Below, one piece after another: positions 6,529 to 16,800 of a stretch of DNA of 29,822 bases. A program made the position numbers and the translations under genes. Origin of the DNA: VBAS01 sp035318985 (GTDB lineage: Bacteria > Bacteroidota > Bacteroidia > Chitinophagales > Chitinophagaceae). The notes under the pieces were generated by a model, which worked only from the letters and a program-made list of their open reading frames with translations, was not told the origin of the DNA and ran no database searches. The first letter of the stretch is position 1; the number at the start of each line of letters is the position of its first letter. Location: positions 1-29,822 of the forward strand of contig DATHDP010000108.1 in NCBI GenBank assembly GCA_035318985.1, given 5' to 3'.

Positions 6529-7299
6529 ATGAGAGCAATTTGGACAGGTTCATTAGGTTTTGGCCTCGTGAACATTCCTATAAAGATGTTCAGCGCCGTT
6601 CAGGATAGTACATTAGATCTTGATATGCTTGATAGTAAGGATCATTCTAATATTAAGTTCAAACGAGTAAATGAAAAAACAGGAAAAGAAGTTCCCTGGG
6701 AAAATATTGTTCGTGGATATTATCTTAATGACAGGTATGTAGTACTTGAAAAATCTGATTTTGAAAAAGTAAGTCCTGAAAAAACAAAACATATCGAGAT
6801 CAAGCATTTTGTTGATGAAACAGAAGTTGACAGCATGTATTTTGAACAGCCTTATTATCTCCAACCTGAGAAAACCGGTGTTAGAGCATACAACCTGCTA
6901 AGAGATGCCTTTAAGAAAACAGGAAAAGCCGGCGTTGCATTGTTTGTTATGCGTGACCGTGAACATCTTTGTATCATTAAAGCCAAGGATGATGTTATTG
7001 TTTTAAATCGTATCAGGTTTGCTGAAGAGATCCGTTCAACTGAAGATCTGGATCTGCCATCGGCAAAAAGTAAACCCGATGAATTAAAAATGGCTGTTAA
7101 TCTTATAAATCAATTATCAGGGCCCTTTGATATTAAAAAATATCGTGATGATTACAGCGAAAGATTACTAAAGATCATCAAGGCAAAATCAAAAGGGAAA
7201 GCAGTTCCATTTACCCCAATGAAAGTGGTACATTCAAAAACTAAAGACCTGATGGAACAATTAAAGGCAAGTCTTTCAGAAAAAAGAAAAGCATCATAG
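6529..7299 (+). CDS. ku: Bacterial Ku DNA end-binding protein
   Basis: The 256-residue protein matches the minimal bacterial Ku. It begins MRAIWTGSLGFGLVNIPIKMFSA, the standard family start, and continues with the Ku core: the KRVNEKTGKEVPWENIVRGY block, FVDETEVDSMYFEQPYYLQP, the GKAGVALFVMRDREHLCIIK strand, and a basic C-terminus. Homodimeric Ku rings bind double-strand ends and recruit LigD in end joining. The start is set at ATG 6529 because earlier codons (TTG at 6493) add a non-homologous stretch. The LigD polymerase gene follows 14 bases later, which supports a repair function. Confidence 0.95.
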   Translation: MRAIWTGSLGFGLVNIPIKMFSAVQDSTLDLDMLDSKDHSNIKFKRVNEKTGKEVPWENIVRGYYLNDRYVVLEKSDFEKVSPEKTKHIEIKHFVDETEVDSMYFEQPYYLQPEKTGVRAYNLLRDAFKKTGKAGVALFVMRDREHLCIIKAKDDVIVLNRIRFAEEIRSTEDLDLPSAKSKPDELKMAVNLINQLSGPFDIKKYRDDYSERLLKIIKAKSKGKAVPFTPMKVVHSKTKDLMEQLKASLSEKRKAS

Positions 7300-7313
7300 G
7301 CTCAATTGAATAA

Positions 7314-8231
7314 ATGGCTACAAAAGAAAAATCAGGGATCAAGATCGGGAAACATGTTGTATCGATAACTAATCGCCAAAAAATTTATTGGCCCGGTGAA
7401 GGATTTACCAAAGGTGACCTGATCGATTATTATGATAAGGTCGCCGACTATATCCTTCCGTATTTGAAAGGAAGATGTTTGTCTTTAAAAAGAAATCCAA
7501 ATGGTATAAATGATAACGGCTTTTATCATAAAGATGCAGGTGAAAATGCACCTTCTTTTGTTAATGTGTTTAAAGTAAAAAGCGAAAGCAACGGAAAAAT
7601 AATCGACTACATAGTTTGTAATAATAAAGCAACCTTACTTTATGTTGCGAATCTTGGTTGTATAGAAATTAATCCATGGAACAGCACAACAAAAAAAATT
7701 GGTAATCCTACGTGGATGGTAATTGATATTGACCCTTCTGATAAAAATAAATTTACAGAAGTAGTGGACACTGCACTTGCAGTTAAAATGATCCTGGATA
7801 AGGCGGGCATAACCTCCTACTGTAAAACATCCGGCGCCTCGGGATTGCATGTGTATGTTCCGTTAAAAAATAAGTATGATTATGTAACGGTAAAAGATTT
7901 TGCACATATTATTGCTTCTCTTGTGCAGGAGCAGCTGCCTGAAATAACCACGTTAGAAAGATCTTTAAGCAAACGTGGACCGAAAATTTATATTGATTAT
8001 TTACAGAACAGAACGGGACAAACTCTTGCGTCTGTTTATAGTGTACGACCTGTACCGGGGGCTTCAGTATCAGCACCATTGGAATGGAAAGAAGTGGATC
8101 ACAAGTTGAGTCCCAAACAATTTACAATGCAAAATATTTTTCAACGATTAAAAAAGAAAGGGGATCTTTTTCTGCCGGTATTAAATGAGTCTAATTCAAT
8201 TGACAAAGCCTTGAAGGCATTAAACAGGTAG
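7314..8231 (+). CDS. Stand-alone LigD polymerase domain (archaeo-eukaryotic primase type)
   Basis: The 305-residue protein covers only the primase-polymerase (PolDom) module of LigD. Visible signatures are LTNRQKIYWP-like VSITNRQKIYWPGEGFTKGDL, D138-x-D140 in VIDIDPSD for metal binding, SGASGLHVYVPL with H179, and the third catalytic Asp D228 in RGPKIYIDYLQN. PolDom adds ribonucleotides and fills gaps at Ku-bound ends. There is no ATP-dependent ligase (KxDG) or phosphoesterase domain here or nearby, so a ligase must come from elsewhere in the genome. Its 3' end overlaps by 12 bases the convergent kinase gene that ends at 8220. Confidence 0.93.
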   Translation: MATKEKSGIKIGKHVVSITNRQKIYWPGEGFTKGDLIDYYDKVADYILPYLKGRCLSLKRNPNGINDNGFYHKDAGENAPSFVNVFKVKSESNGKIIDYIVCNNKATLLYVANLGCIEINPWNSTTKKIGNPTWMVIDIDPSDKNKFTEVVDTALAVKMILDKAGITSYCKTSGASGLHVYVPLKNKYDYVTVKDFAHIIASLVQEQLPEITTLERSLSKRGPKIYIDYLQNRTGQTLASVYSVRPVPGASVSAPLEWKEVDHKLSPKQFTMQNIFQRLKKKGDLFLPVLNESNSIDKALKALNR

Positions 8232-9665
8232 ATTTTTTTTAAAACTAACCTGGAATTCGGTCCCTTCATTTTCTTTGCTCTGCGCTTTGATCTTTGCACT
8301 ATGAGATTGTAAAATTGAATAGGCAACTGTAAGCCCGAGACCCATTCCATTTTTTTTCATGGTGAAAAATGGTTCAAACAATTTTGCCTGGTATTCTTTT
8401 GAAAATCCTTTACCATTATCTTTTATACAAACTTCATAGCCATCCTCTGATTCACTTATACTAATATTCAGAAGCCCATTTGTGCCCATGGCTTCAATTG
8501 CATTAATAATAATATTTGTAAAGACGATTATCAATTTTTCTTTATCAGATTTTAAAATGATGGGATGGGAAGGATAGTGTTTCTTTACATGAATATTTTG
8601 GAGCTTTATCCTGTCCGTGGTCCGGGCAATACTTTCATCCATGATGTCCTGTAATGAATGCTCAAGGAGGGTTAATTCGGATGGTTTGGCAAGATTCAGC
8701 AATTCAGTAATGATATTATTGATACGTAATGAATTTCTTTGAATGATATCCATAAAACTTCTTTGCGACTCATCTTTTTCCTGTGGTATCAATTGCTCTA
8801 TAGACAAAATGATATTATTCAAAGGATTTCTTATTTCATGCGCCAGCATGCGGATCAATCTTTCGTTGGCGGCCAGTTTCTCCGCCTGCAGATTTGCCAT
8901 TTCAGCTTTCTTGATCTTGGTGATATCATGAATGATCCCATGTATTATAAATGTTTCATCATCCGCCTGGCGTTGAGGGGCCAGAGAAAGAAGACATTCC
9001 CTCGTTTCATTATTATTATTTATGATCTTTATTTCATTGTCTTCGATATTACTTTTTTCATTCAATGGTTTCAGCTTTCCATTTAAATGATGCTCAGAAA
9101 TAAATTCCCTGAGATTGCGGCCAACCAATTCATCTTCTGAATAACCTAACAATTCTACAGCGGCATCATTCACCTCACTGAGATTGAGCTGCTCGTCAGT
9201 AATAAAAACAGCATCTTTTGAACTTTCAAAAAGAGTACGATATTTTGCTTCTCTTGCTTTTAACTCTTTTAAAAAACTTGATCTTTCAAGTGCATAGCGA
9301 ATACTACGTTCAAGTTTTTCAGTACTCAGATCATTTTTTACGAGGTAATCAGTGGCACCTCTCTCCATTGCTTTTATATCTATAGCTTTATTGCCTAACC
9401 CGGTCAGTAAGATGATCGGCTCATCACAATTCAATTCTGCAGCTGCATCAAGCAGATCTAATCCTGTTTTATGACCAAGAAAGTAATCAACAAAATAAAG
9501 ATGGTACTCTTTGTTTTTGATCGCCTCGATCGCAGAATTATAATCCTGGAACCAATCAACAGTAAAAGACTTTCCTTCAATATCTGTGATATAGTCTTTG
9601 ATGATGAGATAATCATCCTCATCATCTTCAATAACGGCAATTTTATGTTTATTGTGATTCGGCAT
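8220..9665 (-). CDS. Soluble REC-PAS sensor histidine kinase, NtrB-like
   Basis: Domain order from ATG 9665 (481 residues) is an N-terminal receiver (about 6-125; D60 in YFVDYFLG, LLTG, and Lys in YLVKND), a PAS domain (about 140-252, AKYRTLFESSKDAVFITDEQ), HisKA with H276 in MLAHEIRNPLNN, and HATPase (N box TNIIINAIEAM, G1 KDNGKGF, G2 GMGLGLT). No membrane segment is seen, so it senses in the cytoplasm or takes phosphate through its own receiver. Its HExRNPL core is close to that of the CHASE3 kinase at 1997-3391, and the two look paralogous. The preceding TTG at 9668 is less likely as start. A candidate sigma-54 promoter (9712-9725, minus) would start transcription near 9700. The 3' end overlaps LigD-Pol. 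Confidence 0.93.
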   Translation of the reverse strand: MPNHNKHKIAVIEDDEDDYLIIKDYITDIEGKSFTVDWFQDYNSAIEAIKNKEYHLYFVDYFLGHKTGLDLLDAAAELNCDEPIILLTGLGNKAIDIKAMERGATDYLVKNDLSTEKLERSIRYALERSSFLKELKAREAKYRTLFESSKDAVFITDEQLNLSEVNDAAVELLGYSEDELVGRNLREFISEHHLNGKLKPLNEKSNIEDNEIKIINNNNETRECLLSLAPQRQADDETFIIHGIIHDITKIKKAEMANLQAEKLAANERLIRMLAHEIRNPLNNIILSIEQLIPQEKDESQRSFMDIIQRNSLRINNIITELLNLAKPSELTLLEHSLQDIMDESIARTTDRIKLQNIHVKKHYPSHPIILKSDKEKLIIVFTNIIINAIEAMGTNGLLNISISESEDGYEVCIKDNGKGFSKEYQAKLFEPFFTMKKNGMGLGLTVAYSILQSHSAKIKAQSKENEGTEFQVSFKKNLPV

Positions 9666-9709
9666 CAATTGGGTATTTTAGAAATAGACGAAAAATCGTG
9701 ACTTCTACC

Positions 9710-9726
9710 TAGCAAAAACAATTCCT
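9710..9726 (-). promoter_or_regulatory. Candidate sigma-54 promoter for the REC-PAS kinase
   Basis: On the minus strand the site reads AGGAATTGTTTTTGCT. GG (9725-9724), ten bases, then GC (9713-9712) inside a perfect TTGCT -12 element. The -24 part is weaker (AGGAA). The predicted start near 9700 gives a leader of about 35 bases before ATG 9665. Confidence 0.4.
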
Positions 9727-9743
9727 ATGTCCCTTAAATAATT

Positions 9744-9759
9744 ATGGCGACAGTGCCAT
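9744..9759. promoter_or_regulatory. Short inverted repeat between divergent kinase and receiver
   Basis: ATGGC-GACAGT-GCCAT is a 5-bp inverted repeat midway between the two divergent sigma-54-like sites. It could be an enhancer-type operator for an activator. The repeat is short and may be chance. Confidence 0.25.
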
Positions 9760-9834
9760 CGGGCGGGATTTCGGACATTTACCTTTAAAGTGAAAAATAT
9801 TTTGATTTTTTGGGTGTACTGTTTACTCAAACCT

Positions 9835-9850
9835 AGGTTCAAAATTTGCA
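9835..9850 (+). promoter_or_regulatory. Candidate sigma-54 promoter for the receiver at 9958
   Basis: AGGTTCAAAATTTGCA has GG at 9836-9837, ten bases, then GC at 9848-9849 within a perfect TTGCA -12 element, with a weaker -24 part. The predicted start near 9861 leaves about 97 bases of leader. Confidence 0.4.
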
Positions 9851-9957
9851 TTATTTTTATTGGGCTGGTATTTGATGAGTATCACGATCGTAACGCAAAA
9901 TTTCGTTATGATGTAACCTTATCTTGTAAACCGAAACCAAGCGTAGCTATTTCATCA

Positions 9958-10299
9958 ATGAAAAAAAAGATACTGATAATTGATGACGAGGTAGACTTTT
10001 GTTTAATTATGAAGGGATATTTCAATCGAAAAAATTATGAGGTATTTGTAGCCTATAACCTGCAAACCGGGCTTTTTCTTATAGATGAAAATAAACCTGA
10101 TATTTTATTTTTAGACAATAACCTGCCGGATGGGCAAGGCTGGAAATATGTAGACCAAATTGTAGAAAAAAATCCCCATTTAGAGATTTATTTGGTAAGT
10201 GCGCATCAGTCTAAATCAAGTTTTACCTCTCCACATAAAAACATTATGGTGTGGGAAAAGCCGATCTCTATGCAGATCTTAAACAGTTCTTTTCAATAA
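9958..10299 (+). CDS. Single-domain response regulator
   Basis: The 113-residue receiver begins MKKKILIIDDEVDFCLIM. Phospho-acceptor Asp is in ILFLDNNLPDGQGW, the switch residue is Ser in LVSAH, and Lys is in WEKPIS. The region after beta 4 is compressed, so the domain is slightly shorter than usual (no output domain). I chose ATG 9958: an open frame extends back to GTG 9790, but those 56 residues have no receiver-like content and contain the sigma-54-like site. It shares LDNxLPDGxG with the receiver at 1553 and is divergent from the REC-PAS kinase, its likely partner. Confidence 0.88.
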   Translation: MKKKILIIDDEVDFCLIMKGYFNRKNYEVFVAYNLQTGLFLIDENKPDILFLDNNLPDGQGWKYVDQIVEKNPHLEIYLVSAHQSKSSFTSPHKNIMVWEKPISMQILNSSFQ

Positions 10300-10320
10300 A
10301 ATAAAAAGAAAACAAACGAA

Positions 10321-10749
10321 TTAAACCAGACAAAGTGATAACATGTAACGGGCAACTTCCTCAAGGCCAATTACATTATTAGGTTTAATTACATAATCAA
10401 CGGCACCTAATTCAAGACAGATTTTCCTGAATTTTTCTGATCCGGCAGTGCTCCAAACAACTTTGGGGATATTTTTATAGCGTTCATTTGTACTCAGTTC
10501 CCTTAAAATATCTGCTCCATTTAAGCCGGGCATATTGTAATCCAGTACAATAAGACATGGCATCTGGTCATCCTTTAATTTTCCCAAGGCTGAAAGTATC
10601 TCACCGCCATTATTTACAAAAAAAAGGACAAAAGCAGTGTCTATTGAAGCAAACACTTCTTTCAGCATTTCCTGGTCATCTGCATCATCTTCACCCAGCA
10701 GTATGAATTTGGAAGGTAAGTCCTGGCTTGTAATTACTTTTTGTGGCAC
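10321..10749 (-). CDS. Rcp1-like single-domain response regulator
   Basis: The 142-residue receiver starts FILLGEDDADDQEMLKEVF, with phospho-acceptor D70 in LIVLDYNMPGLNG, Ser/Thr in VVWSTAGS and K122 in YVIKPNN. The extended shape (EDDADD, NNGGEILSAL, long alpha 4 region) is that of Rcp1-like regulators, which in other bacteria partner kinases with an SHDLQEPLR phosphorylation box; such a kinase is at 17016. The start is GTG 10749, because an in-frame TAA lies 9 bases upstream and the next ATG is inside the domain. The gene is divergent from the giant hybrid kinase and convergent with the receiver that ends at 10299. Confidence 0.88.
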   Translation of the reverse strand: MPQKVITSQDLPSKFILLGEDDADDQEMLKEVFASIDTAFVLFFVNNGGEILSALGKLKDDQMPCLIVLDYNMPGLNGADILRELSTNERYKNIPKVVWSTAGSEKFRKICLELGAVDYVIKPNNVIGLEEVARYMLSLCLV

Positions 10750-10867
10750 AAATTTTTAAATAAGAAATGATCTGCATTCTAAGATAGGTCTTTCACTGAT
10801 TGGCGGGCCGAAATTAGAGAAATTATTATTGGTTACAATTTCCCTTATCTGTTTTTAAAAATATAGT

Positions 10868-13800
10868 ATGAAAAGAACCCCCAAACCTTCGAAGGCAAGT
10901 ACTGCCTCTTCGGCTGATAATATAACACTTGATGTGCCAACCCCGGTTATTTCTGGTAAAGCAAATGGAAACGGTAATGGAGGAAAACAACATAAAAATG
11001 CCAATAATGGTTCTATCGATGAAATAGATAGTTACGAATTGCTGAGATTATTATTGGAAGTAAAAGAAGGGAACTTCAGTGTTCGTATGCCCGGAGATAA
11101 ATTAGGTATTAGCGGAAAGATCTGTGATACACTTAATGGAATTATTCAATTGAATGAGGCATTGGTTGAAGAGTTGACAAAAGCCCGTAACACTATTGGG
11201 CTAAAAGGACACCTAAATCACCGTGTTGAATTGCCACGATTTGCAAAAGGTTCATGGGCATCTGGTGTTGAATCTATCAATAGTTTGATCTCAGATCTTG
11301 TTCACCCAACTATTGAAATAGCTCACGTTATTAGTTCTGTTGCAAAAGGAAATCTTTCCCAGGAAATGCCATTGAAGATCGGCGATCACGTTTTACAAGG
11401 CGAGTTTGCAAAGATCGCTGCCGAGGTAAATGACATGGTGAAACAGTTGAACTTATTTTCAATGGAAGTAACCCGTGTTGCCCGTGAAGTAGGTAGTGAA
11501 GGAAAACTTGGTGGACAGGCAAAAGTAAAAGGCGTTGCAGGTGTGTGGAAAGATCTTACTGATTCTGTAAACCAGATGGCTGGTAATCTTACAGCACAGG
11601 TAAGAAATATTGCGGAAGTGACAACAGCGATTGCAAAAGGTGACTTAAGAAAAAAGATCACAGTGGATGTTCAGGGAGAAATTCTTGAATTAAAAAATAC
11701 TATCAATAACCTCGTTGACCAGTTGAATTCATTTTCATCAGAGGTAACCCGTGTGGCGAGAGAAGTTGGTACTGAAGGAAAACTTGGAGGTCAGGCACAA
11801 GTAAAAGGTATCGGGGGAACGTGGAAAGACTTAACGGATTCGGTAAACCAAATGGCTTCAAACCTTACCGGCCAGGTAAGAAATATTGCGGAAGTAACAA
11901 CAGCGGTGGCGAGGGGTGACTTATCAAGAAAAATTACTGTTGACGTAAAAGGTGAGATCCAGGAATTAAAGAATACGATCAACACGATGGTGGATCAGTT
12001 GAATTCATTCTCAGTTGAGGTAACCCGTGTGGCAAGAGAGGTTGGTAGTGAAGGAAAACTTGGCGGACAAGCAACAGTAAAAGGAATTGGTGGTGTGTGG
12101 AAAGACTTAACTGATTCAGTAAACCAAATGGCCGGCAACCTTACAGCACAAGTAAGAAATATCGCAGAAGTAACAACAGCGGTTGCAAAAGGTGACCTGT
12201 CTAGAAAAATTACAGTGGACGTAAAAGGAGAGATCCTTGAATTAAAAGATACGATCAACACGATGGTGGATCAGTTGAACTCATTTGCATCTGAGGTAAC
12301 CCGTGTTGCGTTGGAAGTAGGTACAGAAGGAAAATTGGGTGGCCAGGCAAAAGTGCAGGATGTGGGTGGAACATGGAAAGACTTAACAGAGTCTGTAAAT
12401 CAAATGGCTTCGAATCTTACTGCCCAGGTAAGAAATATTGCAGATGTAACTACTGCGGTTGCAACTGGTGACCTTTCCAAAAAAATTACGGTGAATGTGG
12501 CTGGTGAAATTCTTGAGTTAAAGAATACGATCAACACGATGGTGGATCAGTTGAATTCATTCGCATCTGAGGTGACCCGTGTTGCATTGGAGGTTGGTAC
12601 AGAGGGAAAACTTGGTGGACAAGCAAAAGTGCAAGGTGTTGGTGGTACATGGAAAGACTTAACCGATTCAGTAAATCAAATGGGATCAAATCTTACAGCG
12701 CAGGTAAGAAATATTGCAGAAGTAACAACGGCCGTAGCGAAAGGAGACTTGTCAAGAAAGATAACGGTGGACGTAAAAGGTGAGATCCTGGAATTAAAAA
12801 ACACCATCAATACGATGGTGGATCAGTTGAATTCATTTGGTTCTGAGGTGTTCCGTGTTGCCCGTGAGGTTGGATCGGAAGGTATGCTCGGTGGACAAGC
12901 AGATGTACCGGGTGTGGAAGGCCTTTGGAAAGATTTGACAGACTCAGTAAATAAAATGGCTTCGAATCTTACATCACAAGTAAGAAATATTGCGGAAGTA
13001 ACAACAGCCGTGGCGAATGGTGACTTGTCACGTAAGATTGAAGTTGACGTAAAAGGTGAGATCCTTGAATTAAAAAATACTATCAACACGATGGTTGAGC
13101 AGCTCCGTGCCTTTGCTTCGGAAGTAACCCGTGTTGCAAGAGAAGTAGGAACGGACGGAAAACTCGGTGGGCAAGCAAACGTACCTGGCGTTGGAGGTAC
13201 CTGGAAAGACTTAACTGACTCAGTGAATCAAATGGCAGGTAACCTCACCGCCCAGGTGCGAAACATTGCGGACGTTGCGATCGCTGTGGCAAATGGAGAC
13301 ATGTCAAGAAAAATTACTGTTGACGTTCGCGGAGAGATTTTACAATTGAAGGAAACATTGAACACGATGGTGGATCAGTTGAGAGCCTTCGCATCTGAAG
13401 TAACACGTGTGGCTCGAGAAGTTGGTACTGATGGTAAACTTGGCGGACAAGCATTCGTGCCGGGTGTTGCAGGAACATGGAAAGATCTTACTGACTCGGT
13501 AAACCAAATGACGGGTAATCTTACATCACAAGTAAGAAACATTGCCGAAGTAACAAAAGCGGTTGCATCTGGTGACTTAACTAAAAAAGTAACGATCGAT
13601 GTAAAAGGAGAGATATTCGATTTAAAAAATACCATCAATACGATGGTGGATCAGTTGAACTCATTTGCGTTTGAAGTAACGAGGGTGGCTCGTGAAGTAG
13701 GTACCGAAGGTAAGCTTGGTGGCCAGGCAGAAGTACAGGGTGTAGCCGGTACGTGGAAGGACCTTACCGACTCTGTGAACATGATGGCCTCCAACCTTAC

Positions 13801-16800
13801 CAACCAGGTGCGTGGTATAGCAAAAGTTGTAACCTCAGTTGCAACTGGTAACTTAAAACAAAAACTTTCGATCGTATCTCGTGGCGAGGTTGCACAGTTG
13901 ATCGATACGATCAATGAAATGATCGATACACTTGCGGTATTTGCTGACCAGGTAACAAACGTTGCCCGTGAAGTTGGTGTTGAAGGAAGATTAGGAGGAC
14001 AAGCAAGTGTACCGGGTGCGTCAGGTATCTGGAAAAACTTAACCGAGAATGTAAACCAACTTGCAGAAAATCTGACAACACAGGTACGTAACATCGCCGA
14101 TGTGGCATCAGCAGTAACAAAAGGTGACTTGACACAGATGATCCGTGTGGAAGCAAAAGGTGAAGTGGAAGAATTGAAAGATACCATTAACCAGATGATC
14201 GCAAACCTGAAGCAAACAACATTGCGCAACCAGGAACAGGACTGGTTAAAGTCAAACCTTGCAAAGTTCACGCAGATGTTACAAGGGCAAAAAGATCTGA
14301 ATACTGTAACACGTCGTATTCTTTCAGAGCTGGCACAGGTGGTGAATGCACAGAAAGGTATGTTCTACATTTTTGAACAAGACGAAAGTTTTAAAAATCA
14401 AAAACTAAAATTATTCTCGGCTTATGCATTTGGTGAAGAAGTAAAAACTCAAAAAGAATTTGCATTAGGAGAAGGACTGGTTGGACAATGTGCACTGGAA
14501 AAAGAAAGAATATTATTAACGAATGTTCCAAAGAGCTATACAAAGATCAGTTCCGGTCTTGGGAAAGCATCGCCATTAAATCTTATCGTATTACCTGTAT
14601 TATTTGAGAAAGAAATAAAAGCCGTTATTGAATTAGCTTCTTTTGATACATTCAGTGAAACACATCTTGACTTCTTAAGCCAATTGACTGAAAGTATCGG
14701 TATCGTGTTAAATACAATTGAAGCAAACACAAGAACAGAAAGCTTGCTTGTTCAATCACAATCATTGACAGATGAGTTAAGAAGAACAAATGAAGAGTTG
14801 CAGGACAAAGCCCACCTTCTTGTAAAACAAAAGGAAGAAGTGGAAGCAAAGAACAAGGAAGTGGAGGAGGCAAGATTGTCATTGGAAGAAAAAGCTGAAC
14901 AGCTTATGATCACTTCAAAATATAAATCGGAGTTTTTGGCAAACATGTCGCATGAGTTGCGTACACCATTGAACTCATTGCTCATCCTTGCTCAACAATT
15001 ATACGAGAATCATGATGGTAATTTGAATGAGAAACAGGTTAGCTATGCAAAAACCATTCATAGCTGTGGCGATGACCTGATCCAACTGATCAACGATATT
15101 CTTGACTTGTCCAAAATCGAATCAGGTTATATTTCAACAGACTTTGTCAAAGTTCAATTTCATGAGACTGCCAATTTCGTGGAAACTACCTTCAAACATA
15201 TTTCTGAAAATAAAAACTTGCGGTTCACAATTGACCTTGATCCCAAACTGCCCACCAGTATGGAAACAGATGCGCAACGACTTAACCAGATCCTCAAAAA
15301 TCTTTTATCAAACGCATTTAAGTTTACAGAAAAAGGAGAAGTTAAGCTTCGTATTTATGAGGCTCATAATAATTGGAGACAACATCATACTGGCCTGTCC
15401 AATGCGCAAAAAGTGGTTGCATTTGAGATCAGGGACACCGGTATTGGTATTTCAAAAGATAAACAGAATATCATATTTGAGGCATTCCAGCAAGCGGAAG
15501 GTTCTACCAGCCGGAAATATGGAGGTACCGGTCTTGGATTATCGATCAGCCGGGGTCTTGCAGATCTGTTGGGTGGGTCAATTGAATTGATAAGTGAGAT
15601 CGGTTCGGGAAGTACATTCACTTTATTCCTGCCTATTGATTATGATCCTGCCAAAGCAAAGAGAGAAAAACAAACAAATCTTAAAATAAGCGAATATAAA
15701 TTGGCACTTGGGGTTACTGATGCGGCTATTCAATCGGTGCCAACAATTAAAGTAAGTGATACAAAAGATCTCGATGCGCTGAATGAAATAATAAATGAAG
15801 TAGGTGATGACAGAAATAATATCCAAGCAAATGATAAAGTAGTGTTGGTGATCGAAGATGACGTTCGTTTTGGAAAGATCATGATCGAAATGGCGCATGA
15901 ATTAGAATTAAAAGTTGTCGTGGCAACTCATTTTGGTGATGTATTCGATCTTGTTAACAAATACAATCCAGTTGCCGTAACACTTGATGTCAAACTTCCC
16001 GATGCCAGCGGATGGAGAGTACTCGATCTTTTCAAGAATGATATTAATTTCAGGCATATTCCTGTGCATCTTATTTCCGGGGAGGAAAACAAGTTATTGG
16101 CAATGCAACGTGGCGCAAGAAGTTTCCATTTGAAACCGCTGAAGACAGAAGCATTAAGCAATCTTTTTAATGATATTGTTAAGTTCAATGAGAAAAAGCA
16201 AAAGAAAGTATTGCTGATAGAAGATAATGAACTCGATTCATCACAGATGAAAAAAGTATTGGATAGCGGGGATCTGATCAATATTGAGATCGCTGATACT
16301 GGTCGTAAAGCGATTGACCTGATAAAACAGAATAATTATGATTGTATCGTTGTCGATTACATGTTGCCGGATATCGGGGGACTTGATCTGGTTACGGAGA
16401 TCAGTACACTTAGTAAAATACAGATAACACCGGTGCTTATTTATTCAGCGAAAGACTTTTTACCAAAAGAAAGGAACCAGTTAAAACAATATGCTAATAA
16501 GATCTTATTAAAAGATGTGAACTCTCTTGACCTGTTATTAGAAGAAATGGTGATGTTGCTACATATCGATCATAAGAACTTAATGCCGGAAAAAAGGAAA
16601 CTTTTAGAAAATCTGCGTGCAAAGAATGATATATTGGCAAATAAAAAAGTGCTGGTGGTTGATGATGATGTTAGAAATCTTTTTGCTTTGACGACTGCCT
16701 TTGAACGTTATGCCATTCAAACGATCACTGCAGAAAGTGGACAGGAAGCAATGACAATATTGGAGGACGACCCGGACATTGATATCGTATTAATGGATAT

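Noticed and set aside
9790..9957. 56-codon N-terminal extension of the receiver at 9958 from a GTG start
   Set aside because: Not receiver-like, and it covers the probable promoter; MKKKILIIDDE is a normal receiver start.
11386..13638. A series of antisense open frames of about 65-90 residues at a 276-base spacing
   Set aside because: They are the reverse-strand shadow of the tandem HAMP units and repeat only because the sense repeats do.
11444..14203. Regular repeats that might be mistaken for a CRISPR or satellite array
   Set aside because: The 276-bp period is in frame, has no indels and encodes HAMP units; there are no short palindromic repeats with unique spacers.
15102..15590. 162-residue plus-strand open frame
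   Set aside because: It is an alternate frame inside the HATPase region of the giant kinase.
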